Shown here: piece after piece, positions 39,359 through 48,038 of the stretch
Numbering within the stretch: position 1 is the stretch's first letter
Layout of the letters: every line of letters begins with the position of its first letter
Source: Brucella tritici
Lineage (GTDB): Bacteria; Pseudomonadota; Alphaproteobacteria; Rhizobiales; Rhizobiaceae
Direction of reading: 5' to 3'
DNA: 64,000 nt
Assembly (NCBI RefSeq): GCF_008932295.1
Contig: NZ_WBWA01000018.1
Coordinates: forward strand, 34,112 to 98,111
The notes under the pieces: model-generated
What the model saw: only the letters and a program-made list of their open reading frames with translations
Told to the model about the DNA's origin: nothing
The model's database searches: none
Made by a program: the position numbers and the translations under genes

Positions 39359-40408
39359 TTATTCAGCAAGCCAGTTCTGCCAGCGCTCACGAAGCATGTT
39401 GCGGTTTTCACCAATCCATTTGAAATCCGGGACAAGCAGCAGCTTGTAGTTATCCGGCGACGTTGCGTAGTTCTTCTGCTCAGCTTCAGGCAGCAAAGCC
39501 ACACCTTCTTTTGAATGGGTCGCGTAGTTTGCTGTCTTGATGAAGGCAGGATGGCCTTCTGCATGACCGTAGAAGTAATTGATAAACTTCAGCGCGCCTT
39601 CCGGATTAGGGGCATCTTTCAGGATAGCGAAATAGCCTGTATCCATCACTGCATCGTTCCAGCTTACATTGAATGGTGCGCCATCATTCATGGCGCTCAA
39701 TGCTCTGCCGGAATAGGACATCGTCATGGCGACTTCCTGATCGCGCATGATCTGTGCCACCTGATTGCCAGTCTTCCACCACACGCTGATATGCGGCTTG
39801 ATCTCGTCGAGCTTTTTATAGGCCCGGTCCAGATCCATCGGGAAAATCTTGTCGCGTGGCACGCCATCAGCGATCAGTGCGATAGCCGGCAACCACCAGT
39901 CACGATCACCGGTGTCCGGCAATCCGCGCGGGCCGGGAAACGTGTTCACATCCCAGAAGTCGGCCCATGTCTGAGGCACCTTGTCCTTGTAAACGGATGT
40001 GTCATAGGCCAGCAGCATGCCGCCCGTCGTTCTTGCAACACCCTTTTCCTTGCAGGAGCCTTCGACGCCTTTCGCTTCGACATTCGGTAGTTTCGAGCAA
40101 TCCATCGTCAAAAGAAGATCAGCTTTGTCGACCAGATCGGGACCCGTTGCCGTAACAATATCAAACTCAAATTTGTTGGCGCGCTTCATGGCTTCGACAC
40201 GCGCCCATTGATCCGGCACCTCAATATCAAACGGCACGACATCCGTGCCGCTTTCTTCCTTGAAAGGCCCGTAGAACTCTTTCTCGAGCGTCTGGCGCAT
40301 CTGTCCGCCAGTCGTCGCATAAACAACGCTGTCAGCTTTGGCCACTATCGATCCGGCTGCAAGCAGCAACCCGGCGCACATCAGCAATCTGGTAGTTTTC
40401 TTGAACAT
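39359..40408 (-). CDS. spermidine/putrescine-type periplasmic binding protein (PotD-like)
   Basis: A 349-residue family 1 binding protein with a Sec signal ending LLLAAGSIVAKA-DS. Mature features: VVYATTGGQMRQTLEKEFYGPF, FDIVTATGPDLV, TWADFWDVNTFPG, HISVWWKTGNQVAQIMRD and a C-terminal RNMLRERWQNWLAE typical of PotD/PotF relatives. It is the last gene of the minus-strand transporter operon starting at 43180. Such proteins bind polyamines, opines or amino-substituted acids; the ligand here is unknown. Confidence 0.9.
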   Translation of the reverse strand: MFKKTTRLLMCAGLLLAAGSIVAKADSVVYATTGGQMRQTLEKEFYGPFKEESGTDVVPFDIEVPDQWARVEAMKRANKFEFDIVTATGPDLVDKADLLLTMDCSKLPNVEAKGVEGSCKEKGVARTTGGMLLAYDTSVYKDKVPQTWADFWDVNTFPGPRGLPDTGDRDWWLPAIALIADGVPRDKIFPMDLDRAYKKLDEIKPHISVWWKTGNQVAQIMRDQEVAMTMSYSGRALSAMNDGAPFNVSWNDAVMDTGYFAILKDAPNPEGALKFINYFYGHAEGHPAFIKTANYATHSKEGVALLPEAEQKNYATSPDNYKLLLVPDFKWIGENRNMLRERWQNWLAE

Positions 40409-40432
40409 GTTTCCCTCACTTCTATGGTTTTC

Positions 40433-41236
40433 TTATTCTTCAGACACAGCCTGCTGTGAACGCGTAGCAAGCGCGCGCAGCCCTGCGGCCCCCACCAGAA
40501 CGATGATGGAAAGCAGCGTGAGCATCACGGCAATCGCTGGGATAATCGGTGTCAGATTCTGCTCGATATCATCGAACATCATGCGCGGCAGGGTCTTGTC
40601 GCGCACACCTGCGAGAAAGAACGAAATTACCGGTTCATCAAACGATATGACGAAGGCAAACAACGCGCCCGATAAAACATTCGGCCATATCAGCGGCAAG
40701 GTCACGGCGCGAAAAGCCAAAAAGCGATTGGCGCCACAACACATTGCCGCATCTTCCAAAGCGGGATCGACCTGCGAGAGCGCTGCTACAATCGTAAACA
40801 CGCTGAAAGGCAATGCTATAATTGTGTGCGCAAAAACGTAACCGGCCGTTGTCTCTGTCAGTCCGACACTTTGAAACATCAGATAGAGCGCAATCGCCAA
40901 GGCGATATGCGGCACAACGATGGGGCCAATGAGCAAAGTCTGGAAAATGGTCGCGAGAGCACCCTTGCCGCGCACAATCGCATAGCTTGCACATAACCCA
41001 ATAATTGCACTCGAAATCGCCGTGAAAAATGCAATTTTCGCGCTGAATGCCGTTGCGCTCATCCATTGTGCAGATTGAAAGAAGGCACCAAACCACTGCC
41101 ACGTAAACCCGCGTGGCGGAAAGGTGATGTAATCCGTCTCACTAAACGCCATTGGCAGAATGATAAGGATCGGCACAACGAGAAAACACAGCACCAGATA
41201 GACATAGGCATTGAGGAGCAAATTGCGGCTGTTCAT
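40433..41236 (-). CDS. spermidine/putrescine-type ABC permease (PotC-like)
   Basis: A 267-residue permease. The ATG at 41236 overlaps the stop of the PotB-like gene (ATGA) and begins MNSRNLLLNAYVYLVLCFLV, the first membrane helix. The coupling loop is EDAAMCCGANRFLAFRAVTL. PotC proteins pair with PotB. Confidence 0.9.
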   Translation of the reverse strand: MNSRNLLLNAYVYLVLCFLVVPILIILPMAFSETDYITFPPRGFTWQWFGAFFQSAQWMSATAFSAKIAFFTAISSAIIGLCASYAIVRGKGALATIFQTLLIGPIVVPHIALAIALYLMFQSVGLTETTAGYVFAHTIIALPFSVFTIVAALSQVDPALEDAAMCCGANRFLAFRAVTLPLIWPNVLSGALFAFVISFDEPVISFFLAGVRDKTLPRMMFDDIEQNLTPIIPAIAVMLTLLSIIVLVGAAGLRALATRSQQAVSEE

Positions 41237-42099
41237 GCATTGCCTCCCATCATCCGGTTGAACTTGAACACACGACCGAAGACCAGCGAAACAGCCATCA
41301 CCAGAAGTGTAAGAATCCCCACCAGTGCTGCTGCGAATGGCCAATCCAGTGTTTCACGCAGCTGCTGGGAGATCAGCGTCGCAATCATCATTTCTTTCGG
41401 CGAACCAAGCAGCGAAGGCGTGATGAAATAGCCAAGTGCGGTGAGAAAGGTTAGGATCATCCCGCCCATAACTCCCGGCAGGGTGAGCGGAAAAATGACC
41501 TCGAAAAAGGTTCGTATGGGGCCAGCGCCGAGGATGGCGGCAGCTCTCGCATAATCCCGCGGCACGTTGCGAATAGCGCCATAGATTGGCAGAACCACAA
41601 ACGGCAGGAGAACATGCGTCATAGCAATGAGAACTGCGGTTTGGGTATAAAGCAGCTTCAGCGGCTGATCTATGAGGCCAAGTTGAAGCAAACCTTGATT
41701 GACCAATCCATTACGCTGCAAAAGCACTGCCCAGGCAGCGGTTCGCACCAGCACAGACGACCAGAACGGCAACAGGATACAGGCGGTTATAAATATTAGT
41801 TTTGGTCCGCTCGAATGCGCCATCAACCATGCAATGGGATAAGCCATCAGCAGCGCGATCACGCTGACCAACGCGGCAATCAAAACAGTGCGTCCCAGCA
41901 CATTGAGATAAACCGGATTTGAGAAAACCCGCTGATAATTGTCCAACGAGACCGATGGCTCTGTCACGGATAAAGCGAGCAGACTGACCAACGGATAGAT
42001 AAAGAACAGCAATAGCAACGAGAAGAATGGCAAAAGCAGAAGAAGCATTCCGCCTTTCGATAGCTTGCGCCCGTCTGGCTCAAAGAACATTTTCAACAT
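41233..42099 (-). CDS. spermidine/putrescine-type ABC permease (PotB-like)
   Basis: A 288-residue permease. ATG 42099 is used; it overlaps the ATPase gene by a few bases. An ATG nine bases later is possible. Hydrophobic start (GGMLLLLLPFFSLLLLFFIY), LPFWSSVLVRTAAW, and the loop ARAAAILGAGPIRTFFEVIF are all PotB-like. It is the membrane partner of the PotC-like protein. Confidence 0.9.
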   Translation of the reverse strand: MLKMFFEPDGRKLSKGGMLLLLLPFFSLLLLFFIYPLVSLLALSVTEPSVSLDNYQRVFSNPVYLNVLGRTVLIAALVSVIALLMAYPIAWLMAHSSGPKLIFITACILLPFWSSVLVRTAAWAVLLQRNGLVNQGLLQLGLIDQPLKLLYTQTAVLIAMTHVLLPFVVLPIYGAIRNVPRDYARAAAILGAGPIRTFFEVIFPLTLPGVMGGMILTFLTALGYFITPSLLGSPKEMMIATLISQQLRETLDWPFAAALVGILTLLVMAVSLVFGRVFKFNRMMGGNA

Positions 42100-42103
42100 C
42101 GGC

Positions 42104-43180
42104 TCAGCTCGCACGGGAATAGACGAGGCTTGCTTCGGAAGCAAAGCCCAATCGCAGCTTTTGTCCTGCGCCAATGTCAGGAACCGCTGCACTCGCCAGT
42201 CTTGCGCGCAGTTCTGTTCCGTCGGCCATTACCCCTAGAATAGCGGTGTCCGGACCGGCATAGATCACATCACGAACGGTGATTTCCAATCCCTGCTCCG
42301 CAGGAATTAAGCGTTCCGGACGAACTGCCATCAACGCATTGCCGGATTTGGCTCCCATGACATTTTCAGAGGGTATCGAAACCACGGTGCCGTCAGCGGC
42401 TTGCGCCTTGGCCCCATCCCACACGATCGGGATGAGGTTCATTTCACCGACAAAGCTTGCGGAAAACAGATTGGCGGGACGGTTGTAGAGTTCACGCGCG
42501 CTAGCAATTTGTTGGATATGCCCGCCTTGCAGGATAGCAACGCGATCCGCCATCGTCAGCGCTTCACTCTGATCATGGGTGACGAATACGATGGTCATGC
42601 CCAGTTCGGCATGAAGGCGCTTGATCTCGATCTGCATTTCTTCACGCAGATTTTTGTCCAGCGCCGACAAAGGCTCATCCATCAGAAGAACGCGCGGCGA
42701 ATAGACAATAGCGCGAGCCAGCGCAACACGCTGCTGCTGCCCACCCGACAATTGCTTCGGGCTGCGATTGGCGAAATCGGCAAGTCGCACGCGTACAAGT
42801 GCCTCGCGGGCAATACGATGCCGTTCTTCTTTTGGCACCCCCCTTGTTTTAAGTGGGAAAGCCACATTATCGAGCACCGTCATATTGGGAAACAGCGTGT
42901 AATGCTGAAACACCATGCCGATATTGCGTTTATGCGGGGGTACGCGGGTATAATCGTTGCTTCCAAACAGAATACGCCCTTTGTCGGGGCGCTCGAACCC
43001 GGCCAGCATCATCAGGATAGTTGATTTGCCGGAACCCGATGGTCCCAGCAGGGCAAGGAACTCACCCGGCGCGATCTCCATATCTAGACCGTCTACCGCT
43101 GTGTGGCTCCCATAATTTTTAGTCACTCCCTGAATGCTAATACCCAGCCCGGAATCGGGCGTGCTCTTCTGGCTAGCCAT
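42104..43180 (-). CDS. spermidine/putrescine-type ABC ATPase (PotA-like)
   Basis: A 358-residue ATPase with Walker [23 protein letters not shown], signature [15 protein letters not shown], Walker B VLLMDEPLSALD and VTHDQSEALTMAD. A C-terminal TOBE regulatory domain follows (MAVRPERLIPAEQGLEITV). It is the first gene of the minus-strand importer operon. Its promoter lies in the 43181-43492 region, which carries three TGATATATCA-type repeats. Confidence 0.93.
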   Translation of the reverse strand: MASQKSTPDSGLGISIQGVTKNYGSHTAVDGLDMEIAPGEFLALLGPSGSGKSTILMMLAGFERPDKGRILFGSNDYTRVPPHKRNIGMVFQHYTLFPNMTVLDNVAFPLKTRGVPKEERHRIAREALVRVRLADFANRSPKQLSGGQQQRVALARAIVYSPRVLLMDEPLSALDKNLREEMQIEIKRLHAELGMTIVFVTHDQSEALTMADRVAILQGGHIQQIASARELYNRPANLFSASFVGEMNLIPIVWDGAKAQAADGTVVSIPSENVMGAKSGNALMAVRPERLIPAEQGLEITVRDVIYAGPDTAILGVMADGTELRARLASAAVPDIGAGQKLRLGFASEASLVYSRAS

Positions 43181-43492
43181 GCTTTCCCCTGACGTTTTTG
43201 TTGTTGGCAGAGCTTAACCCGCATTTCGCATTCATGTCTATAATGATATATCAAATTTATCGATCAAAATAACAGAACCCGATTTTCCGCACTGTTCTGC
43301 CTAGTATCTCCCTCCGATCATGCTGCAGAATGCCCGAATTCTCTCACCAGTGACGCCAAAACCCCTCGCTGCGGCAATATTTATCTCAGTTATTGGAATC
43401 ACCCTTGACATATCATCGCTACACGGATCATTTTTGATATATCATAATTTGAGGTGATGAACGTAAAAGCGTCGTCAAATGGGAGACTATCA
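43181..43492. promoter_or_regulatory. divergent control region with three TGATATATCA-type operators
   Basis: This gene-free 312-base stretch separates the importer operon (minus) from the aminotransferase gene (plus). It contains TGATATATCA at 43244-43253 and 43435-43444 and TGACATATCA at 43406-43415. The last overlaps TTGACA (43405-43410), a likely -35 box for the plus-strand genes. The 43244 copy is about 64 bases before the PotA-like start, near its promoter. The perfect ten-base palindrome is a good GntR (FCD) operator candidate. Confidence 0.6.
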
Positions 43493-44743
43493 ATGCCTGC
43501 GCATTCCACTTCGGCCCAAACCCTGAGCGAACACAATCCAGACGCAGAGCTTCGTGCACGCGCAGAACGTGTGATCCCTAACGGCATGTGGGGACATCAG
43601 CGCGCAGCGTCGCTTCCAGAGGGATATCCGCAGTATTTCGCATCAGGCGAAGGCGCGCATGTTACGGATGTCAACGGCAACAGCTATATTGATTTCATGT
43701 GTGCTTGGGGTCCCATCATTCTGGGTCACCGCCATGCGCAGGTGGACGCGGCTGCACTCAGCCAGATAGAGGCAGGCGATTGCCTCAATGGTCCAACAGC
43801 GCACGCTGTTGAACTTGCAGAGCTGCTCGTTGAAACAGTCCCCCATGCCGACTGGGCATTGCTGCAGAAGAACGGCACCGACGCCACGACCAGCTGCGTA
43901 ACAATCGCACGTGGCGCAACCAAACGCCGCAAGGTGCTCGTCGCAAAGGGCGCCTATCACGGCGCTGTGCCATGGTGTACGCCATCACTGGTCGGCGTAA
44001 CGGCCGAAGATCGTGCTCACCTCGTCCACTATGTTTACAACGACGTTGAAAGCCTCACTGCCGCCGCAAAACAGGCCGGTGACGATCTGGCTGCGATCAT
44101 TGTCTCCGCCTTCAAGCACGACCTTGCCATCCCACAGGAACTTCCCTCCACAGAATTCGCCAAGACGGCACGCGCCCTTTGCGATGCGGCGGGTGCGGCG
44201 CTCATTCTTGATGATGTGCGTGGCGGCTTCCGCCTTGATCTGGGTGGAAGCTGGCGCGGAACCGGCGTTGAGCCGGACCTTGCTGCTTATTCCAAGGCAA
44301 TCGCCAATGGTTATTCGCTTGCAGCAGTCACCGGAACCAACCGTTTCCGTGAATCTGCAGGACAAGCTTACATGACTGGTTCCTTTTGGTATGCCGGTGC
44401 ATCCATGGCCGCTGCGGTTGCCACCATCAAGGAACTGAAGCGTATTGATGGACCTGCACGCATGAAACATGCGGGCGAACGCCTGCGCACCGGCCTTGAT
44501 GCTCAGGCACGCGCACATGGTTTTGAGCTGCTGCAAACCGGACCTGCCGCAATGCCGCTGGTGCAATTTGTCGGCGATATGGATGCACAGCTTGGCGCAC
44601 GTTTCTGTCGCGAAGCGCTGAACCGCGGCGTTTACCTGCACCACAAGCACAACATGTTCATCTCCTGCGCACACACGGATGCGGTGATCGACGACGCTCT
44701 TTCCCGGACGGAAGACGCTTTCAAGGCAATCTCCACCCGGTAA
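43493..44743 (+). CDS. class III aminotransferase, glutamate-1-semialdehyde aminomutase-like
   Basis: A 416-residue PLP enzyme. ATG 43493 follows GGGAGA by six bases; an earlier ATG (43457) has poor spacing. It has ARAERVIPNGMWGHQR, LQKNGTDATTSCVTIARG, LILDDVRGGF (PLP Asp) and DLAAYSKAIANGYS (Schiff-base Lys268). The GSAM-like layout with a dedicated importer points to catabolism of an amino compound, not tetrapyrrole synthesis. It starts the plus-strand unit aminotransferase-GntR-DMFase-like. Confidence 0.88.
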   Translation: MPAHSTSAQTLSEHNPDAELRARAERVIPNGMWGHQRAASLPEGYPQYFASGEGAHVTDVNGNSYIDFMCAWGPIILGHRHAQVDAAALSQIEAGDCLNGPTAHAVELAELLVETVPHADWALLQKNGTDATTSCVTIARGATKRRKVLVAKGAYHGAVPWCTPSLVGVTAEDRAHLVHYVYNDVESLTAAAKQAGDDLAAIIVSAFKHDLAIPQELPSTEFAKTARALCDAAGAALILDDVRGGFRLDLGGSWRGTGVEPDLAAYSKAIANGYSLAAVTGTNRFRESAGQAYMTGSFWYAGASMAAAVATIKELKRIDGPARMKHAGERLRTGLDAQARAHGFELLQTGPAAMPLVQFVGDMDAQLGARFCREALNRGVYLHHKHNMFISCAHTDAVIDDALSRTEDAFKAISTR

Positions 44744-44752
44744 GGAAAAAGC

Positions 44753-45472
44753 GTGAGTGAACAGCCGGGCGACGAAAGGGATAACCTTTCAGACATTGTG
44801 TACCAGCAGCTCAAATCAGGGCTGCTGCGGGCACAGTTCAAACCGCATCAGCGATTCAAGGTTCGTCAACTGGCTCAAGATCTGGGCACATCGGAGACAC
44901 CTGTTCGCGAAGCGCTCATGCAGTTGTCACGCGAAGGCGCGATTGAAATCAAACCGCGCTTTTATATTCGTGTACGACGTTTAACGCTGGCTGAGTACAA
45001 TGAAATCCGCGCGATGAGGCTCGTTCTGGAGCCTCTCGCAGCCGAACATGCGCTGACAAACATATCCGATGAAACCATCACCAGACTGGAAACCATTCAT
45101 CAGCATCTGACCGAAGCCGAGCGCATGGAAGATTGGCGCGCGGCCCTGCAGATAAATTCGGATTTCCATTTCACGCTCTACAAACAAAGCCAGATGGCAC
45201 ATCTGATAGATGTGCTTGAAAGTCTCTGGATCAGGGTCGGCCCACTTGTTTCAGAGCTCTATCCAACGGCAAAACCGAGCTATCCCGGACGCCACCAGCA
45301 CGAGAAAATTTTAACGGCGCTCAGCAACCGCGACAGCTATGCGTTACGCCTCGCCGTCCAACTCGACCTCATCGAAGGAGGCGCTGCCCTTTTGAAGCGC
45401 CTTCAGCAATACGAACAAGACAACCCCTGCGATGCCGATCGTTCAGCATTGAACAGCAATCAGAATTTTTGA
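44753..45472 (+). CDS. GntR-family regulator, FCD type (copy 2)
   Basis: A 239-residue regulator with a GTG start behind AAGGAAAAA, nine bases past the aminotransferase stop. FKVRQLAQDLGTSETPVREA and EGAIEIKPRFYIRVRRL form the winged helix; the FCD domain follows. It is plainly a paralogue of the protein at 38572, sharing most of the DNA-binding surface. It lies inside the unit it probably controls and likely recognises TGATATATCA. Confidence 0.9.
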   Translation: MSEQPGDERDNLSDIVYQQLKSGLLRAQFKPHQRFKVRQLAQDLGTSETPVREALMQLSREGAIEIKPRFYIRVRRLTLAEYNEIRAMRLVLEPLAAEHALTNISDETITRLETIHQHLTEAERMEDWRAALQINSDFHFTLYKQSQMAHLIDVLESLWIRVGPLVSELYPTAKPSYPGRHQHEKILTALSNRDSYALRLAVQLDLIEGGAALLKRLQQYEQDNPCDADRSALNSNQNF

Positions 45473-45491
45473 TTCAAGGAGGAAGCTCACA

Positions 45492-47171
45492 ATGTCCCGC
45501 GACAAGTTCAATTTTCCCGAAATGGGGCCGCATGCGATCAAGCCATGGGCGGTTCGCAAAGGCTTTGCGGACGAGCACTTTCTTTCAGACTATCGCTATC
45601 AGTTTCCACGTGAAGACCCTGCTCTGCCCGAAGTTTTCGTCTACACGGAGAAGATGTCTTACGACCCCGGTGAAACGGTCGAGTTTCATGGTTCCACCAC
45701 AGCCAAAACGTGGTCGATCCAGATATATCGGGACGGCCACGAACCTCAGATGATGGATGAGGCTTTCGACCTTCCAGGCAGCTTCACCAAAACATCAGAA
45801 ACGGCCTATATGGACGGCTGCGACTGGCCAGTTCTTTATAGCTGGAAAATTCCCGACGATGCGCGCTCGGGCTTCTATCGCGTTGTCTCGACATGTATGC
45901 GCCCCGATGGCGAGCGCTTCGTTCAACATCATTTCGTTGTGGTCCGCCCGACGAAGAAGACCCGTTCGGGCCGCATTCTCCTCATGTTCGCAACTGGCAC
46001 CTGGATGGCTTACAATGACTGGGGCGGCGCGAACCACTATTTCGGAACATGGGGTCCAAATAAGAATGAAGGCTCGCCGATCTTGAGCCTGCGTCGTCCA
46101 TGGTCGAAAGGCATGATCTGGCTGCCGCAGGGGGCTGCGCGCGTTTGTAACCCGGTCTGGCAGGACATGGGCGATGCGACCCGATACCCATCCAAGGAGT
46201 GGGGCTATACGATGGGGTTCTCGCAATATTATTCGTCTGCGGGCTACGCCCAGTATGAGCGCTATTTCGTAACCTGGGCTGAAGCAGCGGGCTATCAGAT
46301 CGACTATATAACCCAGACCGATCTCCACTATAATCCCAGCATCCTTGATGATTACAATTGTCTGGTCACTGTTGGCCATGATGAATATTGGTCATGGGAC
46401 ATGCGCAAAACCGTCGAGGATTTCGTCGCTCGCGGCGGGCATCTCGCACGTTTTGGCGGCAACTTCCTCTGGCAGATCCGTCTTGAGAACGATGGTCAGA
46501 CACAGGTTTGCTGGAAAACCAAAGCGCCTACGCAAGACCCCATTATGCAAACCGATCAGAAACACCTATGCACTGCGAACTGGGCAAGTGGTGCGGTTAA
46601 CTGGCCGGGGGCTTCGACTGTCGGTGTTAACGGTGAAAACGGAATGTATGGCAGCTGGGGTGGTTTCTCTCCCCGTGGCTCTCGCGGGCTCACCGTCTAC
46701 CAACCAGAGCATTGGATCTTCGAAGGCACGCATCTGCGCTATGCAGATATCTTTGGTCACGAAGCCCAGATCTTCGGTTATGAGGTCGACGGGCTCAATT
46801 ACTCATTCAAGAACGGCTTCCCCTATGCCGTTGAAGAGCACGGTGTGCCGACCGAAAAGATCGAAATTCTCGCCATGACGCCAGCATCGATCTACGAATA
46901 TGAACTCGACGGTCAGGGACATCGTTACTATGTTCGCGATAGCGATCTGCAGGGCATCTGCGAAATGGCGCCTGATGGTTATGAAGCGGCGCGCAAACGC
47001 CTGGCACATGGTGCGGGTATGCTCGTTTCCATGAAGCAAGGTGACGGTGAAGTGGTAACTGCCGGGCTTTGTGAATGGGTAATGGGCCTCAAGCGCAACT
47101 GCGCCTATACCACCACCATTACCCGCAATGTGCTGGACCGGTTTCAGGAAACGGGACCTTCCCGCGCCTGA
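45492..47171 (+). CDS. N,N-dimethylformamidase large-subunit-like protein (copy 2)
   Basis: A 559-residue paralogue of the protein at 5045, started by ATG behind AAGGAGG. Shared blocks: RILLMFATGTWMAYNDWGG (161-179), TVGHDEYWSWDMRK (Tyr299), ARFGGNFLWQIRLENDGQTQ and FGYEVDGLNYS. Where copy 1 has Tyr339 in CYKY, copy 2 has Trp341 in CWKT, so a proposed iron-ligand position may differ; this rests on ungapped spacing. No signal peptide and no neighbouring small subunit. With the aminotransferase, GntR and Pot-type importer it forms a second amide-utilisation module. Confidence 0.8.
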   Translation: MSRDKFNFPEMGPHAIKPWAVRKGFADEHFLSDYRYQFPREDPALPEVFVYTEKMSYDPGETVEFHGSTTAKTWSIQIYRDGHEPQMMDEAFDLPGSFTKTSETAYMDGCDWPVLYSWKIPDDARSGFYRVVSTCMRPDGERFVQHHFVVVRPTKKTRSGRILLMFATGTWMAYNDWGGANHYFGTWGPNKNEGSPILSLRRPWSKGMIWLPQGAARVCNPVWQDMGDATRYPSKEWGYTMGFSQYYSSAGYAQYERYFVTWAEAAGYQIDYITQTDLHYNPSILDDYNCLVTVGHDEYWSWDMRKTVEDFVARGGHLARFGGNFLWQIRLENDGQTQVCWKTKAPTQDPIMQTDQKHLCTANWASGAVNWPGASTVGVNGENGMYGSWGGFSPRGSRGLTVYQPEHWIFEGTHLRYADIFGHEAQIFGYEVDGLNYSFKNGFPYAVEEHGVPTEKIEILAMTPASIYEYELDGQGHRYYVRDSDLQGICEMAPDGYEAARKRLAHGAGMLVSMKQGDGEVVTAGLCEWVMGLKRNCAYTTTITRNVLDRFQETGPSRA

Positions 47172-47185
47172 TCCATAATGCAAAT

Positions 47186-47216
47186 CAGGCCCGAATTTTC
47201 ATTCGGGCCTGTTCTT
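47186..47216. terminator. terminator between convergent genes
   Basis: CAGGCCCGAAT (47186-47196) and ATTCGGGCCTG (47201-47211) form an eleven-base perfect stem with a TTTC loop, followed by TTCTT. It sits between the DMFase-like gene and the convergent class II aldolase gene and probably serves both. Confidence 0.75.
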
Positions 47217-47224
47217 ATCGGCGA

Positions 47225-47884
47225 TCAGCGCGGCATCGGTTTGCTGCCGTAATATCCATAACGCGCGCGAACTTCATCCAGTTCAGCTTCGCTCAGAAGA
47301 ACCGGATCGCCAATCTGGCATGCCAATATGTACTGGCGTGCCAGCGTTTCAAGTTTCTCTGCCAACAATGTTGCGTGGGTCATATCCCGGCCCCACACCA
47401 CCATACCATGGCTTGCCATCAGACAGGCGCGATGGTTGCCCATAGCGCGCACGATTTCATAGGCCAAAGCATCAGAACCAAATACGCGGTAATCAGCACA
47501 GGGAACCTCGTTCCCGCCAAATGAAGCAATCATATAATGGAAAGCGGGCAATGGCTTACGCAGACACGACAATGCAACACAGCTATCCGCATGCGAGTGG
47601 ATCACAGCACCTGCTTCGGGATGATTACGCATGATTTCCGTATGGATGCGCCATTCGCTGGAAGGAACCCTGCCCCCCAGGTGCTCACCTTCAACCGAAA
47701 CCAGGCTCATGTCTTCGGGCTTCATAAGCGATGTAGCGCCAGTCGGCGTAACCCAGATGTGTTCACCTTCCCGAATACTGATATTACCGCTGCTGCCGTG
47801 ATTGAAGCCCTTCTGTTCCATATGACGCATCGCATCCACGATGGCGCGACGTGCTGTAAGGCTCTGATCATAATCGGTTGGCAT
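47225..47884 (-). CDS. otnC: class II aldolase/adducin family protein, probable 3-oxo-tetronate 4-phosphate decarboxylase
   Basis: A 219-residue protein; ATG 47884 follows GGGGAA. Family motifs: GFNHGSSGNISIR, VTPTGATS, SSEWRIHTEIMRNHPEAGAV with the catalytic Glu, HSHADSCVAL with zinc His residues, and MASHGMVVWGRD. It is divergent from an OtnK-type kinase gene, and in known pathways OtnK and OtnC convert 3-oxo-tetronates to dihydroxyacetone phosphate. The pair supports the name, although fuculose-phosphate aldolase relatives look similar. The TGGAATTAAATTTCA operator lies upstream. Confidence 0.78.
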   Translation of the reverse strand: MPTDYDQSLTARRAIVDAMRHMEQKGFNHGSSGNISIREGEHIWVTPTGATSLMKPEDMSLVSVEGEHLGGRVPSSEWRIHTEIMRNHPEAGAVIHSHADSCVALSCLRKPLPAFHYMIASFGGNEVPCADYRVFGSDALAYEIVRAMGNHRACLMASHGMVVWGRDMTHATLLAEKLETLARQYILACQIGDPVLLSEAELDEVRARYGYYGSKPMPR

Positions 47885-47978
47885 CGTCTGTTCCCCGTTG
47901 TTGGCAGCCAAGAGTTTGTGATGATGCCTAACTTCATAATCCCGGCAATTGACGTGGTCTATCAAAATGATACCTAAT

Positions 47979-47993
47979 TGGAATTAAATTTCA
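47979..47993. promoter_or_regulatory. TGGAATTAAATTTCA operator between aldolase and kinase genes
   Basis: Identical over 15 bases to the copy at 27951-27965 in the iclR/dpp region, 20 kb away. It sits in the divergent gap between the class II aldolase gene (start 47884) and the kinase gene (start 48039), placed to control both. Confidence 0.62.
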
Positions 47994-48038
47994 TTATCTG
48001 CGACGCGCAATTACGCATGGCATGATACGAGGATAAAA

